The notes beneath the pieces were generated by a model. The model worked only from the letters and a program-made list of their open reading frames with translations. It was not told the origin of the DNA and did not search any database. The translations under genes and the position numbers were made by a program. From positions 1-59,859 of the forward strand of contig CAYMDH010000018.1 in NCBI GenBank assembly GCA_964389205.1: 59,859 nt of DNA. Direction: 5' to 3'. This document shows, piece by piece, positions 26,724 through 34,002 of the stretch (position 1 is the first letter of the stretch; each line of letters begins with the position of its first letter). Source of the stretch: Leptobacterium sp964389205 (GTDB lineage Bacteria; Bacteroidota; Bacteroidia; Flavobacteriales; Flavobacteriaceae).

Positions 26724-27782
26724 TTACAATGAAAAATATTTAACTGAAAAACCTTTTTTTTCTTCAAATACTTGCATTTCATAATAATTGTTATCCTTTT
26801 TATTTATAGAAGTTAAAAGTTTATTTAAAACACTAGATGAAAGAGCCAAACCAAAGCCTAATTCATCTGGTTTTTTAATATCATAAGGATCTACCAAAGT
26901 ATTGGTGACAATTCCAACTACATATCCAAACTTATTAATAACTGGACTACCACTACTACCACCTTTAACTCTCGAACTTATTAATATTTGCTCTTCATTG
27001 TGCCAATAAGTTTTGGTTATAGCAGTTATCTCCCCAGTTGAAGCTATTTGAATGGCGTCAGCGACTCCTTGAATAGGTGGAAATCCAACAGTCATAACTT
27101 TATCAAGTGTATATGGTCTATCTATTTCAAAAAAACTATTACTCAATGCTAACTTATCAGAAAATTCAAGAATTGCAATGTCTACTTTATCATCTATCGG
27201 ATAATATATATTTTCAGGAATAGTATTTTGAGTTACCGATAAAAAAGGTTTAAATTTAATAACTGTATCTTCTGGTAAACAGTGTTTTGCAGTAACTAAG
27301 AATTGTTTATTGTCGTGTAAAATCGAAAAAGAAGTACCTATTTTGAACTCCCCAGTTTCAATATATTCCACTTCTAAAAATCTTACTGCTTCCTCAAATT
27401 CCTTTTTAATTACTGGAAATCCAAAGATCAAATAATCATAATAGCCATATTTTAATTTTAATCCATCAAGACCATTTACCATATATTGTTGATAAATACC
27501 TGTTTTTTCACCTATTGGAGTTATCAACCCTTCATTAACTAACTCTTGAGCCATTTTTAAAAGAGCATTATGATATTTTTGATTGTATTTTGGACTTAAG
27601 GAATACTTTTCAGGAATAGTTTTGAGATAATCATGTAAACTGTAATGGGTAAGCGGATAACTTACACCTGTTACAGTATCGATATTTTTCAAATATTTTA
27701 ATGGCTCATGAAATAAGAACTCAAGTATATTACTTGGGTTGATATATGGAATTTTTTCTCTTAATGTTTCGTAATACGACAA
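26724..27782 (-). CDS. Trypsin-like serine protease of putative defence cassette
   Basis: This 352-residue cytoplasmic protein has no signal peptide. The N-terminal 140 residues form a helical, possibly target-recognition domain. Residues about 145-335 are a trypsin-fold protease with the triad His in VTAKHCLP (about 167), Asp in DKVDIAILEF (about 200) and Ser in VKGGSSGSPV (about 276). An intracellular trypsin at the head of a short operon with DUF4238 and a wHTH protein suggests a protease-effector system. It is first in the operon, with its promoter in 27783-27840. Confidence 0.8.
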   Translation of the reverse strand: MSYYETLREKIPYINPSNILEFLFHEPLKYLKNIDTVTGVSYPLTHYSLHDYLKTIPEKYSLSPKYNQKYHNALLKMAQELVNEGLITPIGEKTGIYQQYMVNGLDGLKLKYGYYDYLIFGFPVIKKEFEEAVRFLEVEYIETGEFKIGTSFSILHDNKQFLVTAKHCLPEDTVIKFKPFLSVTQNTIPENIYYPIDDKVDIAILEFSDKLALSNSFFEIDRPYTLDKVMTVGFPPIQGVADAIQIASTGEITAITKTYWHNEEQILISSRVKGGSSGSPVINKFGYVVGIVTNTLVDPYDIKKPDELGFGLALSSSVLNKLLTSINKKDNNYYEMQVFEEKKGFSVKYFSL

Positions 27783-27840
27783 TTTTGAATAATTTTTAAT
27801 TTAAAATTACCACACAAGAATATCTTATACTAGGGGAAAT

Positions 27841-27871
27841 TCACCCTATTTTAAAAAATAAAATAGGGTGA
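27841..27871. repeat. 31-bp hairpin repeat, copy 1
   Basis: A 12-bp perfect stem (TCACCCTATTTT/AAAATAGGGTGA) with a 7-base loop is identical over all 31 bases to 28938-28968. It lies downstream of the lipoprotein gene at 27973 and may terminate it. On the minus strand the last residues match the C-terminal codons of the EEP gene, so it may be a fragment of a second copy of that gene. Confidence 0.7.
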
Positions 27872-27972
27872 GTAATTGTCTTTTAATAATGATTAAAAAA
27901 ATCAGAAATAGATAAAAAAAGAAGTTGTGAATAATCTATTTCATTTTCTTTTTGAAGACACTCACACTGTAT

Positions 27973-28764
27973 TTACAGACTACTATAATCCGTTTTTTCC
28001 GCAATCATGAATTGATACTCATCTGTTTGTTTAGTATCTTTATTCTCTTCCTCAATTAAGATTTTTAATTCGTTGCGCCATTTTACTAATTGAGAATACA
28101 AGTTTACAAAGTCTTGATAAGTTTGGTCACTTTCTATTTTATATAAAGTTATAAAGCTTTTTTTGTTCAAAGCAAATTTTTTGTAATCAGTGATCTTATT
28201 GTTTTTATTATCAATCAATCTTAAAATACCGTTATCGATTGTAACATATAAAACTTTGTTCTCTGTAAAATATGGTTTCAATTCTTCATATAATGTGTGA
28301 GGTGGACCTAACCCTTTTATTCTTCCATCAATATATTCATCTTCAACTTGGTAGTAAGGTAGTAATTGAATTCTCAAATATTTATCATTGGATGTCGATA
28401 ATACGAATTTTTGATAAAACACTTTACGAAATTCATCAGTCAGTTTTTTAAATTCGGAATAGAGTATATCTTTGCCAAGTTGAAGTTTAATGGTAGCATG
28501 TTCATGAATCCTTCTATTATTCTTTTTCAAATCAAGAATTCTACCATGTAAGGTAGAATCGAGCTTAGAAATTAACGTATCCCTATATTCAATTTGATAT
28601 TCGCCATTTTTCAAACGAATAACATTTACAAGATAGTCTGCATTATTATTTTCCAAATCAAAATTATTAACATTTGAAGTTGGAAAATCAATTTCATTTT
28701 TATCATTTATACATGAAATAATAAATAAAATTGGGAAAATTAATATGTAAAGTTTTATCTTCAA
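27973..28764 (-). CDS. Hypothetical lipoprotein
   Basis: This 263-residue exported protein has a lipobox at FIISC (Cys about residue 18). The mature part starts with a polar Asn/Asp linker and is then mixed alpha/beta, including YRDTLISKLDSTLHGRILDL and DEYIDGRIKGLGPP. No family is recognised. It is transcribed alone between the two 31-bp hairpin copies, which suggests that it was inserted or duplicated as a unit. A role as a surface, entry-exclusion or immunity lipoprotein is possible but unproven. Confidence 0.6.
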   Translation of the reverse strand: MKIKLYILIFPILFIISCINDKNEIDFPTSNVNNFDLENNNADYLVNVIRLKNGEYQIEYRDTLISKLDSTLHGRILDLKKNNRRIHEHATIKLQLGKDILYSEFKKLTDEFRKVFYQKFVLSTSNDKYLRIQLLPYYQVEDEYIDGRIKGLGPPHTLYEELKPYFTENKVLYVTIDNGILRLIDNKNNKITDYKKFALNKKSFITLYKIESDQTYQDFVNLYSQLVKWRNELKILIEEENKDTKQTDEYQFMIAEKTDYSSL

Positions 28765-28937
28765 CTGAGTTTATAATATTCTGTTTATTTTTTAATTTAA
28801 ATAAAAGTAGGGATTTTCTAAAAGCTAACCAACTTACTACTTAATCATAAAAATGTTAGCTTATTGGTTCTAGTTACGTACTACGAGGTCAAAACATGTA
28901 GTGATTACACTATAGATCATTTATTTAATAATTAAAA

Positions 28938-28968
28938 TCACCCTATTTTAAAAAATAAAATAGGGTGA
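28938..28968. repeat. 31-bp hairpin repeat, copy 2
   Basis: This is identical to 27841-27871. Here it overlaps the last ten codons and stop of the EEP gene, so the hairpin is coding and probably also a terminator. Confidence 0.7.
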
Positions 28969-30035
28969 TTACTTGCCATTTGACAATGACTTTTTAAAGA
29001 CTTAGAAGTAGTCCATTGAAGGGCTGTTTTTGGAAATATATAATTTCTATTAAGCCCACTTTCTTTAATATTTTTAAACAGATTAGAAGAAAGTAAGATA
29101 TAATCTTGTTGTTTTAGATTAACTCCCATTTTATAGCCTTGCATGCTTCCATAACTTCCATCTTTTCCTTTATCTAAAGTTGCGCTAAAAGTTAAATGCT
29201 TTGTGATCTGTTTTAAATCTTTATGATCTATGAGTGGAACTATTGAACTATCATAAGAGGGTACATTAAAGCTTCCTAGAATAATTATATTTTGATGACC
29301 TTTTTTAATATGGTCGTTATATACTTCTATAATCTTTTCTACTTGTAGCTTTCTAATAAACTTCGATTTCTTTTCAGGTTTTAACTGTTCCCTAAGATGG
29401 GTATTAAGTACCCAAACTATGTTTCCTGAAGGCGCTGCAATTTCATATTCTTGTAAATCAAAATTAAAAAGGTATTTCCCTCTATGGTCTAAATCACTCG
29501 AATGTGATTTAATAGATAAAACAGTATAACCATCTTTTAAAAGCACTCCTAAATGTCTGCTCTGTTTGTCATTAGTTTCTATACAGTACCCTTGCGTATA
29601 CTCATTATCTAAATACTGTTTATTAAAAGCTAGTAAAGATGCTCTGTTTTCTACTTCTTGTAAAAAAAGTACATCAGGATTTACTTCTAAAATGGCTTTT
29701 GTTTTATTTCTAATTACAGATTGATGAATGCCCCTAGTAGTATTTTGAGTATTGCTTAAACTATCTTTCTTTTCTGTTATTCTCTTACTCTCTTCTATAT
29801 AGAAATCACCTATTTGTTTTTGCTTTTCTAAATAAGATATAGATAATCTATTATCGAAATCTAATAGCGGTGCAAGTTCTCTCATAGTTTCATATTCTGC
29901 TTCTGTTCTTCTTGCTTTGAGTCTTAATATTTCAAATTCTTTCATCCATGTTTTCATACTCTCCAGTAAGTGATTTTGTAACAGTCTTTTATCTCTTCTA
30001 AATATATTCTGTATGTTATAAGTGGCTATTTTCAT
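28938..30035 (-). CDS. Endonuclease/exonuclease/phosphatase-fold protein with altered active site
   Basis: This 365-residue EEP-fold protein has the Asn in ATYNIQNIF (about residue 7), Glu in FLQEVENRA (about 127) and Asp in QQDYILLS (about 310). Two hallmark motifs are changed: the usual GDxN is GSFN (about 253) and the final SDHxPI is SNHPI (about 357). Loss of these Asp residues would weaken metal-dependent catalysis, so it may be inactive or re-purposed. The N-terminal 100 residues carry a helical insertion. It overlaps the excisionase-like gene by 4 bp, so they are co-translated. Confidence 0.8.
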   Translation of the reverse strand: MKIATYNIQNIFRRDKRLLQNHLLESMKTWMKEFEILRLKARRTEAEYETMRELAPLLDFDNRLSISYLEKQKQIGDFYIEESKRITEKKDSLSNTQNTTRGIHQSVIRNKTKAILEVNPDVLFLQEVENRASLLAFNKQYLDNEYTQGYCIETNDKQSRHLGVLLKDGYTVLSIKSHSSDLDHRGKYLFNFDLQEYEIAAPSGNIVWVLNTHLREQLKPEKKSKFIRKLQVEKIIEVYNDHIKKGHQNIIILGSFNVPSYDSSIVPLIDHKDLKQITKHLTFSATLDKGKDGSYGSMQGYKMGVNLKQQDYILLSSNLFKNIKESGLNRNYIFPKTALQWTTSKSLKSHCQMASNHPILFFKIG

Positions 30036-30328
30036 GACGCTTTTTTTAAGTTTCTAAATCCGTTTACTTTTTTCTCTAGCATCATTCTATTGATCTCATC
30101 TACATCATAATAAATAATACCTCCTAACTTGGTGTAGGGTAATGTTCCATTAACACGAAAGTTTTGTAAAGTACCTTGACTTATACCAAGCTTTAGCATA
30201 ACTTCACTAGACTTAATCCAGTTATCAATGGTAATCTTATCATAAGTGATAAGAAGCTCTTTAAATTCCCTTAAAATGTCTTCTTTGAATTTTTGTAAAT
30301 CTTCTGTTGTAACAATATTTGCTGGCAT
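30032..30328 (-). CDS. Excisionase-like HTH protein
   Basis: This 98-residue protein has a C-terminal MerR/Xis-type winged helix (HTH_17): WIKSSEVMLKLGISQGTLQNF, then NGTLPYTKLGGIIYYDVDEI. This is the usual pattern of Bacteroidota conjugative-element excisionase/DNA-binding proteins. The N-terminal 40 residues are helical. It is placed near the right end next to rteC and could control excision of the element together with the integrase at the other end. Confidence 0.8.
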   Translation of the reverse strand: MPANIVTTEDLQKFKEDILREFKELLITYDKITIDNWIKSSEVMLKLGISQGTLQNFRVNGTLPYTKLGGIIYYDVDEINRMMLEKKVNGFRNLKKAS

Positions 30329-30477
30329 AACTTTTCTTTTTGTAAAGAATGGTTATCGCCTCCGGAGTTGATATGCAATCTTTTGATTAAACTTCTTTTA
30401 AACAAATTTGCATAGAATTGATCTAATTACATCACAAGTTCCACCGAGTCGGGTCGTAATTTAACATTTGATTTATC

Positions 30478-31308
30478 TTATAGATCATCATTGTTCATTC
30501 TGGAAATTAGATGTACAGAAAGGTCATCTAAAAATTTAGTTCTACTTTTCTTTCTGGATTTTATGTCGGAATAGGTTTTGTAGAAATCCCCTAAATCAAA
30601 ATCAAATACTTTACTAAGGGTGGCTGCTACTTCTTTAATATCAGTTTTACCATCATTAATAGCTTTATATTGATACAGCGCATAAATAAGTTCTGTGAAT
30701 TCTGTTTTTGTACCCGTCCATTTTAACGACTGGCAAAGACTTTTAGAACTATAACCATTTTTCTTTCCTAAGTTTTGTAAACGATCTTTTAAATAGACCA
30801 TACATTTTTTATGAGCTTTTAACTTAGCTAATAATTGGTCGTGTGAAGTATTAAACTCAGGGTCTCTAAAATGTTTTGAATGTGTAGTATTAAGTGGGTT
30901 AAAATAAGCTCTTGTAAAATATCTGTCATCCAAATAAGTACGATCTTGTTCTATATATTGTACAAAATCAATATTGTAAATATAGAAACGGTTAATCTTA
31001 TCTATTTTCTTTTGAGTAAATACCTTTTGAGCTTCTTTATTTCCTTTTGGAAACCGAGTTTCAAAAGATCGTATGTCAGAGAAGAAAAGAAAGTTTGAGA
31101 GTGGTATTGATTTTATCTCTTTAAAGAACTCAATTTCTTTAGTAACATCTTTAAAAGTTCTTTGCGCTATCTCTTTTTTAAATTTAATAAGGGCATCTCT
31201 ACAAAGTAAAATAGATAGATTACATTGTTTTACAATATCTAATGTAGTTATTTGAACTGCATCTAATTCTTTTATTAAATCTTTTGATAGTACTTTTAAC
31301 CTTTCCAT
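30478..31308 (-). CDS. rteC: RteC-family regulator
   Basis: This 276-residue protein matches RteC, first known from CTnDOT where it activates excision genes. Characteristic segments are LSILLCRDALIKFKKEI (about 29), FFKEIKSIPLSNFLFF (about 65) and YIYNIDFVQYIEQDRTYLDD. The family folds as two helical domains with a C-terminal winged-helix-like part (WTGTKTEFTELIYAL). It is the last gene before the right attachment site. No RteA/RteB two-component pair is present in the element. Confidence 0.85.
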   Translation of the reverse strand: MERLKVLSKDLIKELDAVQITTLDIVKQCNLSILLCRDALIKFKKEIAQRTFKDVTKEIEFFKEIKSIPLSNFLFFSDIRSFETRFPKGNKEAQKVFTQKKIDKINRFYIYNIDFVQYIEQDRTYLDDRYFTRAYFNPLNTTHSKHFRDPEFNTSHDQLLAKLKAHKKCMVYLKDRLQNLGKKNGYSSKSLCQSLKWTGTKTEFTELIYALYQYKAINDGKTDIKEVAATLSKVFDFDLGDFYKTYSDIKSRKKSRTKFLDDLSVHLISRMNNDDL

Positions 31309-31626
31309 AATAATCCCTTTCTTTTTTACTCATTAAAAAGCATAAGTTATTATGGAGAAGTTGGGGGGATTACTTTATCCAATAAAAAGGTTTGATTGTT
31401 TACAGAAATACTAACAATAATTATACTTAAAATTAGTACCAATATTACCTTAAAGTACTAAAATTCTTTCAAAAATGCAAATCCTAGTGAGTTAATAGAC
31501 TATTTGAGTGAGTGAACGTAATATTTGATTCGCTTCTAATCTTACTAAACTTCGCCATTTTTAATATAATTTGAAGTCAATTAGTAGTATTTCTGTTAAA
31601 CTTTGTTAAATGTTACGAGAGATTTA
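31309..31626. other. Noncoding DNA at the right element end
   Basis: About 320 bp upstream of rteC carry no credible gene. The stretch is AT-rich and should contain the rteC promoter. I see no strong repeat apart from the terminal 28-bp sequence that follows it. Confidence 0.6.
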
Positions 31627-31654
31627 AAAAGTATGCAAAAAGTATGCAAATTTT
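31627..31654 (+). repeat. Right terminal repeat, putative integrase arm sites
   Basis: This is an exact 28-bp copy of 131-158, in the same orientation, with two GTATGC motifs. It lies 58 bp from the right attachment repeat; the left copy lies 97 bp from its attachment repeat. Arm-site function is inferred. Confidence 0.65.
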
Positions 31655-31659
31655 AAATA

Positions 31660-31687
31660 AAAAAAGCTTCCGATTTCTCGAAAGCTT
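31660..31687 (-). terminator. Terminator of tRNA-Asp
   Basis: In the minus-strand reading, AAGCTTTCG pairs with CGGAAGCTT (one G-U) and is followed by seven Ts. It lies 8 bp after the tRNA-Asp CCA end. Confidence 0.75.
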
Positions 31688-31695
31688 ATTATTGT

Positions 31696-31772
31696 TGGCG
31701 GTCTGGACGGGACTCGAACCCGCGACCCCCTGCGTGACAGGCAGGTATTCTAACCAGCTGAACTACCAGACC
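31696..31772 (-). tRNA. tRNA-Asp (anticodon GTC)
   Basis: A full cloverleaf can be drawn. The acceptor GGTCTGG (5' end at 31772) pairs with CCAGACC, the anticodon stem CCTGC/GCAGG encloses loop CTGTCAC with anticodon GTC, and the T loop is TTCGAGT. The discriminator G and an encoded CCA end at 31696. It serves as the integration target; the element provides the 3' half of this copy. Confidence 0.95.
31713..31745 (+). repeat. Right attachment repeat inside tRNA-Asp
   Basis: The 33 bases are identical to window positions 1-33 and cover the anticodon stem-loop, variable region and T arm of the tRNA. Strand exchange must fall within this repeat. Confidence 0.9.
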
Positions 31773-31953
31773 TCGACCTTAATGCGGATGCAAATATACA
31801 TTGCATTTTCTTATCTGCAAATATTTTATTTAGTTTTTTGAAAAAGTATTTTTTTCATGCTAAGTATCAGCAATTATAATATATTTAACAATCGTTTTGT
31901 ATACCATTAATTAGTCTGACGACTAAATTTTAACAACGCTCAATTAATATACT

Positions 31954-33060
31954 ATGAAAACATCTATAAAAATTGCATCTTTAATTATTGCTCTTACCTT
32001 TTTATCAAATGGGAATGCTCAAGAGGGTCATGGACATGCTCGAAAAAAAATTAAAACAAAACCTGTTAATATCTCTAATCAGGAAAAATCCGTTGTTTCA
32101 TTATATCAAAATGTGCTCCCTTCGGTAGTTACTATTTTTACATCTACAGAAGTATTTACAGAACAAGGAGCCAAAGCAAAAAAAGGATTGGGTTCTGGTG
32201 TTCTCATATCTGGTGAATGTCATATTTTAACAGCTGCTCATGTAGTTGATGGCTCTTCTAAAATAATGGTGAAAACACAAGATGGAAACGTTAGAGAAGC
32301 GCAATTACTTTTCAGTGAAAAAAATGCAGACATAGCACTTCTTAAACTTATAAATCCAGATCAAACTTTAGTACATGCAAAATTAGGAGATTCTGATCAA
32401 TTGGCTATTGGTCAAAATATATATGCTATTGGAAGTCCTTATGGATTAGAAAATTCTTTCTCATCCGGAATTATTTCATCTTTCCGAGATTTTGATAGAA
32501 TTTATGACGGTACTATAAATATTGAGTTTATACAAACAGATGCTGCTATTAATTCTGGAAATAGTGGAGGCCCTCTATTTAATTCTAATGGTGAAGTAGT
32601 TGGTATTGCTTCTAGAATACTAAGTGTTTCAGGTGGCTTTCAAGGAATAGGGTATGCTATATCTATCAATACAGCAAAACAGTTGTTAGCTTTTGAAGAA
32701 CGCCCATGGATTGGTTTACAAAGTGTTTTTTTAAATAAAAATATTCTAAACAGTGTTTTTAATCTTAACGTGGCTGGTGGTCTTATTATACAATCTGTAG
32801 CAAAAGGAAGCCCTGCTGATAAAGCTGGATTAAAAGGAGGCTATATTCCTGCTAAAATAGGAGGTAAAGATATTTTATTAGGAGGTGATATTATTCTAGA
32901 TTTTGCTTCACAAGAAGTTTGTCATGCAGATTGTGTTATTGGAAAACATGACGATATCAAAAATGCAAAAGAAGTTACAATAAAGTATATTAGAAATGGG
33001 AAATTATACACTGCCTCTATTGATGTCTCTGAGGCTAGAAAAAATTTCTTAAAAAGCTAA
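31954..33060 (+). CDS. HtrA/DegP-like periplasmic serine protease
   Basis: This 368-residue protein has a signal peptide (ending NGNAQ, about residue 23) and a His-rich start (EGHGHARK). The protease domain shows His in TAAHVVDG (about 96), Asp in NADIALLKL (about 126) and Ser in GNSGGPLF (about 203). One PDZ domain follows (about 265-365, KGSPADKAGLKGG). HtrA proteins degrade misfolded envelope proteins. It is the first chromosomal gene beyond the element and is convergent with the DUF58 gene with no gap. Confidence 0.9.
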   Translation: MKTSIKIASLIIALTFLSNGNAQEGHGHARKKIKTKPVNISNQEKSVVSLYQNVLPSVVTIFTSTEVFTEQGAKAKKGLGSGVLISGECHILTAAHVVDGSSKIMVKTQDGNVREAQLLFSEKNADIALLKLINPDQTLVHAKLGDSDQLAIGQNIYAIGSPYGLENSFSSGIISSFRDFDRIYDGTINIEFIQTDAAINSGNSGGPLFNSNGEVVGIASRILSVSGGFQGIGYAISINTAKQLLAFEERPWIGLQSVFLNKNILNSVFNLNVAGGLIIQSVAKGSPADKAGLKGGYIPAKIGGKDILLGGDIILDFASQEVCHADCVIGKHDDIKNAKEVTIKYIRNGKLYTASIDVSEARKNFLKS

Positions 33061-33987
33061 TTACGAGAATTTTTGGCGCTCAATAAGATAGGTTAATAAA
33101 ATTTTGTTTAAATCTTTATTACTATCTGCCTCAACATACTTGATCATATATTGCGCGCATTTTAATTTTAGCTTCTCAAAATATGTTTGTACAGCCTTCT
33201 CATATTGTTCTTTTACATTATGAGCATATAAATTTATATGCTCTCCTGTTTCGACATCAATAAATCGTTTTGGCTTGTTATCAAAATCAAAATGAAATTC
33301 TCTTTTTTTGTCTATAACATGAAATAAAATAACTTCATGTTTATTATGTTTTAAATGACGAAGTGCTTCAAATAATTTCTCTTGATCCGTTTCGGTTTGA
33401 AACATATCTGTAAATAAGAAAATCATACTTCTCCGATGAATCTTCTCAGCAATTAAATGAAGGTAGGTATATGTTTTAGTTTGCTTCTTTTTTTGTGTAG
33501 ATTCTAATGTTTGACTCAACCCATTGAGTAGCATTCTATGATGTCGTTCACTTCCTTTTTCTGGTGCATAAAAATCATATCCATCTGAGTACACACTTAG
33601 ACCCACAGCATCTCTTTGTCGTTTTAATAAATTCATCATAGAAGCAGCAGCTAATACAGAAAAGCCTATTTTATTAAGCGTACTGATGGTTTGCGTTTTT
33701 ACTAAAGGGAAATGCATCGATGATGAATTATCAATAATTAAATGGCATCGAAGGTTTGTTTCTTCTTCATATGTTTTGGTATAAAGACGATCTGTTTTTG
33801 CAAAAAGTTTCCAATCTATATGTTTGGTACTCTCTCCTTGATTATAAATTTTATGCTCTGCAAATTCTGAAGAAAAACCATGAAAAGGGCTTTTGTGCAT
33901 CCCGCTAATAAAGCCTTCTACAGCTTGTTTGGCCAATAATTCCAGATTTTTAAACTTAAGTATATGTTCTTCTTTTAGCAAACTCAT
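33061..33987 (-). CDS. DUF58 domain protein
   Basis: I prefer the Met at residue 3 (MSLLKEE) as start because it aligns with family starts. The protein has the DUF58 signature: LLAKQAVEGFISGMHKSPF, EHKIYNQGESTKHIDWKLFA, then a VWA-like region with IIDNSSSMHFP, whose DNSSS resembles the metal-binding DxSxS site. Such proteins usually accompany MoxR AAA ATPases; no moxR gene is adjacent here. It is downstream of the M1 peptidase by a short gap. Confidence 0.88.
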   Translation of the reverse strand: MSLLKEEHILKFKNLELLAKQAVEGFISGMHKSPFHGFSSEFAEHKIYNQGESTKHIDWKLFAKTDRLYTKTYEEETNLRCHLIIDNSSSMHFPLVKTQTISTLNKIGFSVLAAASMMNLLKRQRDAVGLSVYSDGYDFYAPEKGSERHHRMLLNGLSQTLESTQKKKQTKTYTYLHLIAEKIHRRSMIFLFTDMFQTETDQEKLFEALRHLKHNKHEVILFHVIDKKREFHFDFDNKPKRFIDVETGEHINLYAHNVKEQYEKAVQTYFEKLKLKCAQYMIKYVEADSNKDLNKILLTYLIERQKFS

Positions 33988-34002
33988 AAACAAGGTTGTT
34001 AT

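Larger units (their letters stand above)
1..31745. mobile_element. Integrative and conjugative element in tRNA-Asp
   Basis: The segment is bounded by a 33-bp direct repeat (1-33 and 31713-31745) that is the anticodon-to-T-arm part of a tRNA-Asp gene; the intact tRNA is at the right end. Inside are a tyrosine integrase at the left tip, excisionase-like and RteC regulators at the right tip, relaxase and coupling protein, SSB, RadC-like protein and a Bacteroidota-type T4SS operon. A 28-bp sequence recurs near both ends. This is the gene set of a complete ICE. The left repeat touches the window edge, so the exact left boundary may lie a few bases outside. Confidence 0.9.
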
